From the NCBI RefSeq assembly GCF_964036645.1, contig NZ_OZ038525.1, positions 4,220,001 through 4,284,000 on the forward strand: DNA of 64,000 bases. The letters are read 5' to 3'. Both the position numbers and the translations under genes were made by a program. Position 1 is the stretch's first letter, and each line of letters starts with the position of its first letter. The notes beneath the pieces are model-generated. The model saw only the letters and a program-made list of their open reading frames with translations, made no database searches and was not told where the DNA came from. The DNA is from Tenacibaculum sp. 190524A02b (lineage in GTDB: Bacteria > Bacteroidota > Bacteroidia > Flavobacteriales > Flavobacteriaceae). Below, in pieces: positions 35,990-47,000 of this stretch.

Positions 35990-38900
35990 ATGGCTACGAA
36001 ACTTTTAGATATAACAACAAACTATCGTCGATTTACCCAAAATCAAGTATTAACAGAAGGGCAATTAAATGAAATGGTAAACTATTTTGATGATCAAGAT
36101 AGGTTGTCAAGAGTATTTTTAAGTGGTGTTGGATTGTTATGTGGTTTTAAAGTAAGTTATAGAAAATCAAGTAGCAATATTATCATTACTCAAGGAACAG
36201 CCATTACTACAGATGGAGATTTGTTAAAGTTTTACGGAGCTGATAATGAAATTCAAACCAATGCAAATATTTATAGGTTTTTTAAACCGTATGATAATGA
36301 CGAAGCAAAATACAAACCTCATTTCTATAAAGATGGAGATCAATTAGAAATATATGAGTTATTTACTTTGCCGCAAGTCAATGCTTCTAAAAGATTACAA
36401 GATGAAACAGAAGAACTAGAGGAGTTAATAGATAATAAGATAGCTATAGAAGATGCCGTAGTATTGTTATATCTGGAGGAATATGACAAGCAAAAAGATT
36501 TATGTGTAAGTCTTTCTTGTGATAATCAAGGCTTGGAAGTAAATCATAATTTAAAAGTATTATTAGTAAGCACAGCAACAGCAAAACTAATAATGCAACA
36601 CGATACTATTAGTAATAGCCAGGCGAATCTTTCAAACACAGGATTACAGAATCTTCCTGATTTAATAGCGAACAGAGTATTAATGCAACCAGAAGATTTT
36701 TCTGATTATATAGAACTAAAAAGAGAGTTTACTCAATATGTTTTTAAAAATGATATTAGTAAAAGAACTTTAAAAGCTTACGAAGAGCTTTTTAGCTTGT
36801 TACGTTTAAATTCATGGTATCAAGTGTTTGAAAAAGCCTATAAGCATCTTTTTGAATACGAATCAGAAACCGAAATTCCTCCAGATTTTCAATATAGATA
36901 TGATATCTTAAAAGATATTATTGATACTTATAATGAAATTAAAGAACAATTACGTTGCATAGATTACAACCTATCTTGTACAGTTGATATCAAAGCATTT
37001 CCTAAGCACATTATGTTAGGAAAAATACAAGAAGAAAAAAGAGGAGAATATCGACATAACTTTTACAAATCGCCAATTTTTAATGAATGCAAAACTATAC
37101 TTAACAATGCATCATTAAAAAATCAAGAAGAACATACAGTACATGAAAGAATTTGGGATATTGAAGGAACGATTAAAAGGCTGTATCAAAGTCAAAATAA
37201 AAAACAAGCCAAACTATATAGCTTAGTAAAAAGAAGTTTACAGTTATTAATAAACTACAATGCTAACTATACTAATATTAGAATAACACCGTCTTTTGAA
37301 TTAGGAAAACTAAGTAAAAAAGCCATCCCTTTTTATAACAATGTAGGTAAACATTTAATTAGTCTTTGGGATTTTGAAAAAACAATTCATAATGAACAAA
37401 GAAAAAACAGAAGTTATCATACAGCACATTTAGATTATAAAAAGCCGTTAGACATTTGTATTGATGCCGATTTTTATAGAATAGAAGGACATCAAGGTAA
37501 AAATTATAAAGAGGTGATCAAATCACTTCAACTAATTAGAAGAAAGAAAAACCTTAGCTTTAATATTATTGCTTTAAAAATAAAAGCAACGCCTGAGCAA
37601 AGTCAAGATTTTTTACATGCATATACAAAAGACTATTTATATAGAAATCATGGATACGAACATAAAGCAGGAGTAGTACCAGGCGGAACTTTTATTCTAA
37701 TTTATATAGATAGTGAGTATGATGATTTCCCACGGCCATATGGATATGGTTATCCGTATAATTATCCAAAATCAGTTTCATTAGCAGGAGATTTTATAGG
37801 AGACGATGTAGAAGAACCAATTATTGTAAATGCACCAGTAGTAGCCGATTTTTCAATACCTTATTTATGCTGTGATGAAAATAATATTCATTTAAGCTTA
37901 CCAGTAAAAGAAATCTGTTTTGATGAACATACACTACCCATTCCATTTAATGTAATGCCTAAAAAAGGTTTTGTAGAAGCTGAGGTAGAAGAAGGATTAA
38001 ATGGAGGAGTTACCATAAATAAATATGGAGAATTTGTGTTGGATACTAATTTAGTATCTAAAGAATTACATGGAAAACCTATATCATATACCGTTAATAA
38101 TTTTGAGACGAATTGTGTAATTACAGTTAATAAAAAACCAAAATTTGAATTTATTGTAGATACACTTAGCGAACCCACACCAGAAAGAATCATTACAGTA
38201 ACCTTTAAAATTCAACAAGAAGATGGACAAGAAGGTGTTGAATATACTTGGGATTTTGGAGACGGTTCTACATTAATTACAACTTCGGAATTAAGTATTG
38301 CACACGATTATTTTGTGGAAGAGGAACAATTAAAAGTAGAGGTAACATTAATAGGCGTTAAAAATGGATGCTCCACAAAAATATCCGAAAAAATACTATT
38401 AGAAATACCAAAAGTAGAATTAAGCTTACCAGTAAAAGAAATCTGCTTTGATAAAACAACATTGCCATTAGCTTTTGCTGTATTGCCTATTAAAGGAATT
38501 GTAGCGGCTGTAGTAAGAGAAGGATTAAACGGAGGTGTAACAACTAATGATGTTGGTGCATTTATTTTTAACCCTAATTTGGTAAGCCCTGAATTATATA
38601 ACACACCAATACCTTTTACCGTAAATGGTTTTGCAACCAATTGTCAAATTATCGTGTGGCCTAAACCCGCATTTAGGTTTGAGGTAGATACTATGGAAGA
38701 ACCTGTTGGAAACAGGGTAACAGTAAACTTTATTATAATACAAACCCCTGTTATTGATGGAACTTCATTTACTTGGAACTTTGGAGATGGTACTCCTATA
38801 CAAACCACTACTGAAACTAGAATTTCACATACATACCAACTAGGAGAAAGAAGTTTACGCCCATTGGTAGTAGTACAAGCAAAAGCAGGAGTTTGTACAA

Positions 38901-39964
38901 GTGAATATTCAGAAAGTATTATTATTGATGTAGTGGTACCTCCACAAATAAGTATAGAACCTACCACATTTTGTAGAAATGACAATAACATTTACCCATT
39001 TAAAATACCAGATGGAATAAGAATAAGCTTAAGTGCAGAAGGAATTACGGTAACCGATAACGGGCAATGGGCATTTGAACCAAGTAATACCAGTTCTTCT
39101 ACAATTACGGTTTTTGCCAATGGAAGCCCAACTGATTTAATACTAACTATTTTAGATATTCCTGCACCAATATTTAATGCATTTATTGAAGGTGAGTTGT
39201 TAATACTAGAGAATGAGTCTGAAATTACAGAAGCTTATAACTGGAATGTAAATGGCATAGCAATCACCCGAAGAAATAGAAGAAGAATAGAGTTACTATT
39301 AAGTGAAATTCCAAATACTGAAGAGGGACAAATTATAGTGACTATGCAAACGGTGAGTGAAAATTGTGGTGAAAGTGACATTGAAACCATGATACTATCT
39401 GTTCCTGTAACCAATAGCTGTGTAAAAGAATTAGATAATTACACAGGATTTTTTGAGCAAGAATATGAAAACTTAAAAGCAGAAATAGGAAGAGCACTTG
39501 ATGATAACGTCGCTACTTTATGGAGCGGTTATAGTGAAACCATACAAAAAGTAAAAGATTTTAGAGCGGAATTAGATTCGGATGAAAATGTGGAAGTAAT
39601 TATAAAATCATTCTTTCCTAATACTACTGTTTTTGACGATTTGCTAAATGCTTTAGAAATAATTTCAACAGGAAATAATAAAGTAGCCGTTCGATTTTTA
39701 GCAGAAGCCTATATTAATATCTATTACTTAATGTGGTGTTGTAAACTTAAAAAAGAACAAACACCCAACTCAGATTTTATACAACGAATGGATACTGATA
39801 TCCGTGAGTTTTTAGGAACTGCTAGAAGTATTAATTTCAATATAGATGAAATAAATAGATTAAAATCATTCTTAGAAAAAGTACAAAGAGAATGTGGTGA
39901 AAACACTGAACTAAATAATTCAATAATTAATACACTTAACAATTTGAATTTTGCAGTTGCATAA
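35990..39964 (+). CDS. eCIS PKD/Ig-repeat protein, fibre or surface-binding candidate
   Basis: This 1324-residue protein begins with NYRRFTQNQVLTEGQLN and FDDQDRLSRVFLSGVGLLCGF, a conserved N-terminal module (about residues 10-60) found in Bacteroidota contractile systems. Then follow an extended helical part and Ig/PKD repeats. Two Ig-like units start with LSLPVKEICFD at about residues 634 and 811. Each is followed by a PKD motif (YTWDFGDGS near 752, FTWNFGDGT near 927). A third, diverged Ig-like unit comes near residue 988, then a helical tail from about residue 1142. PKD domains in surface proteins usually bind glycans or proteins, so a host-binding fibre role is inferred. No classical Pvc13 fibre is otherwise present. 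Confidence 0.75.
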   Translation: MATKLLDITTNYRRFTQNQVLTEGQLNEMVNYFDDQDRLSRVFLSGVGLLCGFKVSYRKSSSNIIITQGTAITTDGDLLKFYGADNEIQTNANIYRFFKPYDNDEAKYKPHFYKDGDQLEIYELFTLPQVNASKRLQDETEELEELIDNKIAIEDAVVLLYLEEYDKQKDLCVSLSCDNQGLEVNHNLKVLLVSTATAKLIMQHDTISNSQANLSNTGLQNLPDLIANRVLMQPEDFSDYIELKREFTQYVFKNDISKRTLKAYEELFSLLRLNSWYQVFEKAYKHLFEYESETEIPPDFQYRYDILKDIIDTYNEIKEQLRCIDYNLSCTVDIKAFPKHIMLGKIQEEKRGEYRHNFYKSPIFNECKTILNNASLKNQEEHTVHERIWDIEGTIKRLYQSQNKKQAKLYSLVKRSLQLLINYNANYTNIRITPSFELGKLSKKAIPFYNNVGKHLISLWDFEKTIHNEQRKNRSYHTAHLDYKKPLDICIDADFYRIEGHQGKNYKEVIKSLQLIRRKKNLSFNIIALKIKATPEQSQDFLHAYTKDYLYRNHGYEHKAGVVPGGTFILIYIDSEYDDFPRPYGYGYPYNYPKSVSLAGDFIGDDVEEPIIVNAPVVADFSIPYLCCDENNIHLSLPVKEICFDEHTLPIPFNVMPKKGFVEAEVEEGLNGGVTINKYGEFVLDTNLVSKELHGKPISYTVNNFETNCVITVNKKPKFEFIVDTLSEPTPERIITVTFKIQQEDGQEGVEYTWDFGDGSTLITTSELSIAHDYFVEEEQLKVEVTLIGVKNGCSTKISEKILLEIPKVELSLPVKEICFDKTTLPLAFAVLPIKGIVAAVVREGLNGGVTTNDVGAFIFNPNLVSPELYNTPIPFTVNGFATNCQIIVWPKPAFRFEVDTMEEPVGNRVTVNFIIIQTPVIDGTSFTWNFGDGTPIQTTTETRISHTYQLGERSLRPLVVVQAKAGVCTSEYSESIIIDVVVPPQISIEPTTFCRNDNNIYPFKIPDGIRISLSAEGITVTDNGQWAFEPSNTSSSTITVFANGSPTDLILTILDIPAPIFNAFIEGELLILENESEITEAYNWNVNGIAITRRNRRRIELLLSEIPNTEEGQIIVTMQTVSENCGESDIETMILSVPVTNSCVKELDNYTGFFEQEYENLKAEIGRALDDNVATLWSGYSETIQKVKDFRAELDSDENVEVIIKSFFPNTTVFDDLLNALEIISTGNNKVAVRFLAEAYINIYYLMWCCKLKKEQTPNSDFIQRMDTDIREFLGTARSINFNIDEINRLKSFLEKVQRECGENTELNNSIINTLNNLNFAVA

Positions 39965-41885
39965 CACACATATCATTCATAAAGTATTTGTAGAGGTAAA
40001 TACAGATTCTCTAGAAAGTGGACGTCATTTTAAAACCAACTTTCTAGAGTATTTAAAAGACGCCATGTTTCCTCTTTTAGAACAAAAGTTGGAAGCAATT
40101 GCAACAAAAAGTAGTGCGTACAGTATTAGACTTCAAGATGTGTCAATAGATATAGAAGTTGCTTCTGCTAATGATTTTAGCCAAATAAAAGAAGAAGCTA
40201 TTGTATCTGTAGAGAAAAATATAATAAAAGCTATAGAGGCTAATTTATTAGATAATGACACTCAAAATGAAAGTGTTTTAATAAATGAAAATACCAGTCA
40301 AAAAGAAATTTTACAAACATTTTTAAGAACTGGTAAGTTACCCTGGTGGACATTAACCGACACAACTAAAATAACGACACTTTTAAATACTATAACATTA
40401 GAAGTTCAATTATTAGAAACCAAAATATTTAGAGAACGTTTTATAAAACAGTTCAATAACGATCAATTAGTAAGTTGTTTAGTAAGAGCAATTAAAACAG
40501 ATAATACTTTTACAGAAAAGCAAAAACTGAAAGTTATAAGTATCCTAAATACAATCTATGCAACAGTAATAGAAAAAATTTCGATAAACTCAGAAGAACG
40601 CTTCTTGTTTTGGGATACCGTTATTTTAGAACTGATACTTAACAATAAACAAACTAGTAACTTAGAAAAATTAATACAACTTTTTGCCCTTATTACTATA
40701 GAAAATTTAACAACAACTCAACTATTTTTTATAAAACAGTTTATTGAAGAAAAAAGTAAGAAAACATCAGTTATAAAACTGTTATTGAACTTTCACAAAG
40801 TAAAACACGAGCTATTACGCGCTTTTCAAGTACATTCTTTAATTCAAAAAGGAAACACGATTGAACGCATTTCAAATAATTCTAAAAAAGAACATTCTTC
40901 AATCCGTGAAATTATTTTAGAGCTTCAAAAAATACTCAGAACAAAAGATAAAGAGCAAATAATAAAGTTAGTTCCTGTTTCTAAAAAATTACAAGAAGTT
41001 TTGGGGAGTATTGTCAAGTTCTCAAAAACACACCTTGAAAAACTAACCAAAGAACAACGTAAAGAAGTAGTAAAATTAGAAACAGCAGTTACAATAGTAA
41101 ATGAAGAAAATGTAATACAAAAAATAGCTTCAGGATTAGAATTGCTAGAAAAAATAAGCAATCAAGAAAACATAAACACAAGTAAAATTGTAAAAAAACT
41201 AAAAGAAACCTTTGAGAATTTTGAAATAAAAACAACAACAAATTATACAACGGAAATAACTTTAAAAGTTCCACCACCTGAATTATCAGAAAAAGAAAAA
41301 ATAAAAATTAATACAGAGATTTCTGAAAACTTAACCCATTTAAAAAATAAATTAATAGGAAGTAAAAAGAGTCAAGAAACCTTATCTGATACAGAACTAT
41401 ATGTTGAAAATGTGGGAATTATTTTGGTACATCCTTTTTTAAAATACTTTTTCAAGAATTTAGAATTGTTTGATGAAGAAAAAAAGGAATTAATCAATCC
41501 AGTAAAAGCAGCACACTTACTACACTACATCGCTACCAAAGAAACAAAAGCGTATGAAAATAACATGCTGTTTGAAAAAATACTATGTGGTATTCCAGAA
41601 AACCAACCCATAAATAGATTTGTAGACATTACAGAAAACGAAAAAGAAGAAGTAGAAAACATGTTGAAATCAATGTTGTCAAATTGGACGAAAATGGAGT
41701 CGTCATCCATAGAGTTGTTGAGAAATGAGTTTTTACAAAGAAGTGGAAAATTAACCATTAAAAAAGGAAAAATACACGTAAAAGTAGAACGCAAACCACA
41801 AGATATTTTAATAAACAATATCAACTGGAACATTTCCATTATAAAATTTCCATGGATAAAAAACCTAATACAAGTAGCATGGTAA
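39951..41885 (+). CDS. eCIS tape-measure protein (Pvc14-like)
   Basis: The frame overlaps the preceding gene by 14 bases and has no ATG before residue 38, so TTG at 39951 is the likely start, giving 644 residues. The N-terminus HKVFVEVNTDSLESGRHF and AMFPLLEQKLE matches the CIS tape-measure family. Long helical stretches follow throughout. Its length is expected to set the tube length. The C-terminus contains HPFLKYFFKNLELF, also typical of the family. Confidence 0.85.
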   Translation: MQLHNTHIIHKVFVEVNTDSLESGRHFKTNFLEYLKDAMFPLLEQKLEAIATKSSAYSIRLQDVSIDIEVASANDFSQIKEEAIVSVEKNIIKAIEANLLDNDTQNESVLINENTSQKEILQTFLRTGKLPWWTLTDTTKITTLLNTITLEVQLLETKIFRERFIKQFNNDQLVSCLVRAIKTDNTFTEKQKLKVISILNTIYATVIEKISINSEERFLFWDTVILELILNNKQTSNLEKLIQLFALITIENLTTTQLFFIKQFIEEKSKKTSVIKLLLNFHKVKHELLRAFQVHSLIQKGNTIERISNNSKKEHSSIREIILELQKILRTKDKEQIIKLVPVSKKLQEVLGSIVKFSKTHLEKLTKEQRKEVVKLETAVTIVNEENVIQKIASGLELLEKISNQENINTSKIVKKLKETFENFEIKTTTNYTTEITLKVPPPELSEKEKIKINTEISENLTHLKNKLIGSKKSQETLSDTELYVENVGIILVHPFLKYFFKNLELFDEEKKELINPVKAAHLLHYIATKETKAYENNMLFEKILCGIPENQPINRFVDITENEKEEVENMLKSMLSNWTKMESSSIELLRNEFLQRSGKLTIKKGKIHVKVERKPQDILINNINWNISIIKFPWIKNLIQVAW

Positions 41886-42460
41886 ACAATAACTACATAG
41901 CATTAGATAACCGATTAATTTATCAGGAGCAAAAAAAAGTGTTACGCTACCTTTTTGAAAAAATAGACCTATCTAAAATAGTGTTTGTTGGTGGAATTGC
42001 AGACTACTTGAATCTTAGAGATTACTATCATATGATAATTAATGATGTAGATTTAATTTATGAAGAAGAAAAATATTTAGAAACATTCTTAAAAGAAAAC
42101 CAAGCAACAAAATATAAGAATAAGTTTTATGAGTCCTTGCATGATGAGGTTCTGGTAGTAAATATTCCAGTAGGAAAGAAGCTAGTTCATTTTGATTTAT
42201 TCCGAAAAGACTTTGAGGATGTTGAAATAACAGAATCAATATTATTAGGAAAAAAAGTCTTACACAAAAGTTTTGAAGCTATGCGAACCTTTCACAATAC
42301 AGAAATAGGGAAACAAACTTCAGAAGTAATGCAAAAAAAATATGAATGGAAACGTCTATATAAACATAGCATAAAGGCCTCTTTATACAACACTGTTTAT
42401 CATGGAACCTGTAAAAAAAGTCAAGATGAAATGCCTATAAGATATGCGCTAACCAAATAA
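41879..42460 (+). CDS. Nucleotidyltransferase-like protein inside the eCIS operon
   Basis: The frame is open from ATG 41852, but ATG 41879 leaves only a seven-base overlap with the tape-measure stop and is preferred; this gives 193 residues. The motif VFVGGIADYLNLRD...NDVDLIYEEE resembles the GG-x-A...DxD-like signature of minimal nucleotidyltransferases (AbiEii/DUF6036-like). A second conserved-looking segment is KLVHFDLFRKDFED. Whether the acidic residues form a working active site is uncertain. No standard eCIS structural role fits. It is followed after 11 bases by a glycosyltransferase-like gene. Confidence 0.5.
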   Translation: MVNNNYIALDNRLIYQEQKKVLRYLFEKIDLSKIVFVGGIADYLNLRDYYHMIINDVDLIYEEEKYLETFLKENQATKYKNKFYESLHDEVLVVNIPVGKKLVHFDLFRKDFEDVEITESILLGKKVLHKSFEAMRTFHNTEIGKQTSEVMQKKYEWKRLYKHSIKASLYNTVYHGTCKKSQDEMPIRYALTK

Positions 42461-42471
42461 ATAGTCAAACA

Positions 42472-43332
42472 TTGAAACAGTCACCTAAAATAATATACAG
42501 TTTAGATACCTATCCATTAATTAATAATAGATGGAATATGGGAAATCGATTAAAAGAAACCATTTATATGACGGCATTAAGCGTATTACAAAGTCATTTA
42601 TGGTATCCAGAAATTGAACTGTATGTAGATGAAACAGCATATAAATACTTATACATGTTGCCATGTAAAGTAACCCTAATTCCACATAATTGGAATGCCG
42701 ATTTATGGATGAAAGTAAAAATGCAGGCTATTGAAAAGCAAACCCAACCTTTTGTGCATATTGATACCGATATATTTTTAAGTAAATATGTTTCTTTTGA
42801 TTTTGATAAAGTATTATTAGAAAGAAAAGAAGCTTCCTATAAAAGGCATTACAAACCGCAATTAGCTTTTTTTAATGCATATACCAATCACCTTACCTTT
42901 TGGCACAACGATTTACAAAAAACCTATAGCTGTGGTGTTATTGGGTTTAATGATATGAAGTTAAAAAGCCAATTTATAAAAGCCTATCAAGAAGTAGAAA
43001 AAGTGTATACCAATTTTAAACAAGAATACATTCCATTTAAGAAAAAAGGATATGAACCCTGTATTGTTATAGAACAATATACACTTGCTTGCTTATTAGA
43101 TAAACACAAAATAACTCCAACCTTATTGTTAGAAGGAGAAAGCCTTTTTCAGCATACAAAAAAAGCAAAAGAAATAGGGTTTAGCCATCTTTTTGGAGTA
43201 AAGAAATACGAAGACACTATTGTAAAAACAATTGAAGAACGATTGCAAAATATCTTTCCTTTTTGGTATCAAGAAATAAAAAAGGAGCTGATAAAAAGCA
43301 AGTATATGAATGATTATAAGGTAACTTTTTAA
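42472..43332 (+). CDS. Glycosyltransferase-like protein (DUF6734-like)
   Basis: TTG at 42472 is the only reasonable start for this 286-residue protein. It has an N-terminal ER/GT-A-like start, YSLDTYPLINNRWNMG, and a DxD-type motif in FVHIDTDIFLSKY near residue 100. The later part contains SCGVIGFNDM and EQYTLACLLDKH. GT-A sugar transferases use the DxD to bind the nucleotide-sugar metal. DUF6734 is the family that I think it belongs to; that name is from memory. It sits between the tape-measure block and the effector genes. Confidence 0.55.
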   Translation: MKQSPKIIYSLDTYPLINNRWNMGNRLKETIYMTALSVLQSHLWYPEIELYVDETAYKYLYMLPCKVTLIPHNWNADLWMKVKMQAIEKQTQPFVHIDTDIFLSKYVSFDFDKVLLERKEASYKRHYKPQLAFFNAYTNHLTFWHNDLQKTYSCGVIGFNDMKLKSQFIKAYQEVEKVYTNFKQEYIPFKKKGYEPCIVIEQYTLACLLDKHKITPTLLLEGESLFQHTKKAKEIGFSHLFGVKKYEDTIVKTIEERLQNIFPFWYQEIKKELIKSKYMNDYKVTF

Positions 43333-43343
43333 ATCTAGCAGTA

Positions 43344-44039
43344 ATGAAAAGCTTTTTATTTAATCAAGAAAATAAACATCATAAAAAAAAGAATAACAAT
43401 CCCTTTTTTAAAAAGGTACAAGCCAAATTAAAAACCAGAACTTCAAAAGATAAATATGAAGTAGAAGCAGATAAAATGGCAGATAAAGTAGTCAATAAAA
43501 CTACAGAAAAAGGAAGTGTTCAAAAAAAGGAAGAAGAAGTACAAGCTAAACCTTTAGCAGCAGCAATAACACCATTGATACAAAAGAAAGAAAATACAGA
43601 AGAGGTGCAAACAAAAAACGAAGAAGAAACATTACAAACTAAACAAGAAGAGGAAGTACAAAAAATGGAGGAAGAGGAAGCGGTTCAGGCTCAAGAAGAG
43701 GAAGAAGTACAGTCAAAGTTATCATCACAAAAGTCATCGCAACAACCCATGAACTCTCAATTAAAAAAAGGAAGTGGAGGTAAACAGATGAATGGTAACA
43801 CTAAAAATGAAATGGAATCAGGTTTTGGAGCAGACTTTAGTAACGTAAAAATCCATACAGATACCAATGCTGAACAAATGAGTTCAAATATAGGTGCACA
43901 AGCTTTTACGCATGGAAACGATATTTATTTCAATAAAGGAAAATATGAACCAAATTCTAAAAAAGGAAAACACCTGTTAGCACATGAGTTAACCCATACC
44001 ATTCAACAAAAAGGAATGAAAAAGAAAAAAGAATCTTAA
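43344..44039 (+). CDS. DUF4157-domain protein with HELTH zinc motif, eCIS cargo candidate
   Basis: This 231-residue protein has a low-complexity middle with repeated EEEVQ-type blocks (about residues 65-130). A DUF4157 domain at about residues 140-225 contains FGADFSNVKIHTD, AFTHGNDIYFN and the zincin-like motif HLLAHELTHTIQQ. DUF4157 is a frequent N-terminal marker of eCIS cargo toxins. Here it stands alone, with the large effector starting 14 bases after the stop. It may be cleaved from, dock to, or process the next protein. Confidence 0.8.
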   Translation: MKSFLFNQENKHHKKKNNNPFFKKVQAKLKTRTSKDKYEVEADKMADKVVNKTTEKGSVQKKEEEVQAKPLAAAITPLIQKKENTEEVQTKNEEETLQTKQEEEVQKMEEEEAVQAQEEEEVQSKLSSQKSSQQPMNSQLKKGSGGKQMNGNTKNEMESGFGADFSNVKIHTDTNAEQMSSNIGAQAFTHGNDIYFNKGKYEPNSKKGKHLLAHELTHTIQQKGMKKKKES

Positions 44040-44052
44040 AATTAAAAAAGTA

Positions 44053-47000
44053 ATGTTTGTAGCAAAACAAAATAATAATAAACCAAGTGCTAAACCGACG
44101 GTAAAGTCGAATAAGTTTATACCGCCTAAAATGAAGGTAGTAAAACCTAAGGATGCACAAGAAGCTACAAACAAAGCTAAAGAGAAAGTACAGGAAGCTC
44201 AGCCTGAAAAAGCAACTACATTTTTTAAACCAGAAGCAAAAGCAACAATACCTACTAAAACAGGCGTTAAAAAAGAAGCCGCTAAAGGTAAACCAGGAAC
44301 TTCAAACCTAGCGTTAAAAACAAATAAAACAGAAGCAGCTAAAAAAGAAACAAAAGAGCCAAAAGAAACTATTGTTGAGATTGCTCCCAAAAAGAAAGAA
44401 GAGGTAGGAAAAGGAAAGCAAAAAGCAAAAAAAGAACAAGTAGCAAAAGAAGGAGCACAAAATATACCCAAAGCTCCCACGCGTCCACAAGATGATCCGG
44501 CATTTAAAAAACAAATAAAACATACGGAGAATGTAAAAACAGAACAATCACAACATCCTGAACCAACAACCAAAGTAACAGAGCAAAAAGGAGCCTCACA
44601 TTTACCAGCTAAAGCACAAAGCAGTAAAAACAATCAGCAGGCATTTATGACTGAAATGGATGAAACCTCTAAACAAGAAAGAAAACCATTTACTGCGGAA
44701 TCGTTCAAGAAAACCCTAAAGAAAAATTTAGATGCCTTAGAAAATGACTTGCCTAGTAATTCAGATGAAGCAAAAGAATTTAAGAAAGAAAAACCAATTC
44801 AAAAAGTAAAAGAAAGCATTTCAGGAGAAGTTACTGCGCAAAGTGATACGTTGGCAGGGCCTATGAAAAACAAAGCCAAACAACCACTTGAAGATAAAGG
44901 ATTACCTACTACAGAAGCAGAACCATTACAACCAGTTACTCCTCAAAAGCCACCTAAACCTATTGTAGCTAAAGCAGCAGTGCCAAAGCCAAAAACCAAG
45001 CAAGAGATTTCTATGGAAAAAGAAAGTCAATCGCTTGATACTTATATGGATGAAAATAAGGTTACAGAAAAACAATTAGCAAAATCTAACGAACCTAAAT
45101 TCACCACTGCTTTAGATCAAAAAACGCAAGCACAAACAGAAGCCAAGCTTGCACCAATAAACTATAAAAAGAAAGAAAAAGCGACGCTGTCAAAAGCAAC
45201 AAAAGTAGCAACTAAAGACGGGGCTAAAGGTTTAGACTCCATGAAAGCAGCAAAAATGCTTTCTGAGAAAAATGTCCTAAAAGGTCAACAAACAGGAGAA
45301 AAATCAGATAAGGACCAACAAAAAGAAATTTATACTGCTTTTGAAAATATTTACAAGGAAACTAAAAAAACAGTTACCGAAAAACTAGAGAAATTATCTA
45401 CAGGAGTAGACAGTTATTTTAGTGTACAGGCAGAAAATGCGAAGAAAACCTTTGAAAAAAATGTAGAAGAACGATTAGATGATATTTACGGATGGACCAC
45501 GTTAGATGATAAGCTTTTTGGAGAAGACACAGAAGCCATAGAAAGAGCTTTTGAAATTGAAAAAAGTAAGTTCATCAAAACTATGGATGGCGTATTAGAT
45601 AAAATTGCAGAAGAAGTAGCCAAAGGATTAAATGAAGCGTTGGAGGCTATTGAAGAAGGAAAAAGAAAATCGAAAGAAAAGTTTGAGAGTTTAGACGCTT
45701 CACAACAAAAACTAGCCAAAGATGCTTTTGAAGAGTTTAATGATCAATACGCTTCCTTAGAAGATACCGTATATGAAAAACAAGATGAATTAGCGCAAGA
45801 CTTAGCCAATGCCTATAAGAAAAATGTAGATTCATTAAGAGAATCTTTTGATGAAATAAAAGAAAAAGTAAGTGCAGGTTGGATTGGTGCTGCATTTAAT
45901 GCCTTAGCAGGTGTGGTAAAAACCATTCTAAAAATAAAAGATTTACTACTTAATTTATTAGCCGCTGCGGCTAGCGCCATTGGAGCCATTATAGCAGATC
46001 CTATAGGATTCTTAAGCAACCTAATTAAAGGAATAAAACAAGGTTTTGTTGATTTTGGAACCAATATTAAAAAACACTTAATAAAAGGATTGATAGAATG
46101 GTTAACAGGTTCTTTAGGAAATGTAGGTATTACGTTGCCAGACAATCTATTTAGCTTATCAGGAATTTTCAATCTAGTAGCCCAAATGCTAGGGCTAACT
46201 TGGGATTATTTCCGAAGCAAAGCAGTAAAATTATTAGGAGAGCCAGTAGTAGCAGGAATGGAAAAAGCGGTGGAGATATTTAAAATTGTTAAAAAAGACG
46301 GAGTAAAAGGACTTTGGGAATATATCAAAGAACAGTTTAATAACCTAAAAGAAATGGTTATGGATGCTATTCGAGATATGATTATTACTAAAGTTATTGA
46401 AGCTGGAATCAAATGGATTATGGGCTTATTAAGTCCGGCTGGCGCTTTTGTAAAAGCAGCCATGATGATTATTGATATAGTTAAGTTTTTTGTAGAAAGA
46501 GCCGCACAAATATTCGAGTTAGTTACCGCTTTTGTAAATAGTATCAAAGCCTTGGCAGCAGGAAATGTAAAAGCAGTAGCCAAAGGTATAGAAACCGCTT
46601 TAGCCAAAGCCATTCCTGTATTAATAGGTTTCTTAGCCTCTTTATTAGGCATTACAGGCTTAACAGCCAAGGTGCAGAAAATTATTAAAAAAGTCCGTAA
46701 GAAAATAGATAAAGCTATTGATAAGATTATTAAAAAGGCTAAAAAACTTTTTGGAAGAGGTAAAAAAGGAAAGAAAGTAAGTAAAGATAAATTGAAGGAA
46801 AAAGATAAAAACGAAAATGAAGAAAAGAAAGATGAATTAAAAGATATTAAAAAGAGTCTGAGCAAAGACATAAAAAAAGAACTTAAAAAAGGGTATGGTC
46901 CCAAGAGTTTAAAAAAGAAAATTAAGCAATGGAAGAAGAAATATAAACTTAAAAAACTAGAATTAAAAGGAGGTAAATTACTATTAAAGTTAAATCCTGA

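Noticed and set aside
44199..46904. Long minus-strand open frames opposite the giant effector
   Set aside because: They are shadows of Lys/Ala-rich coding on the plus strand, with no starts, promoters or domain patterns.
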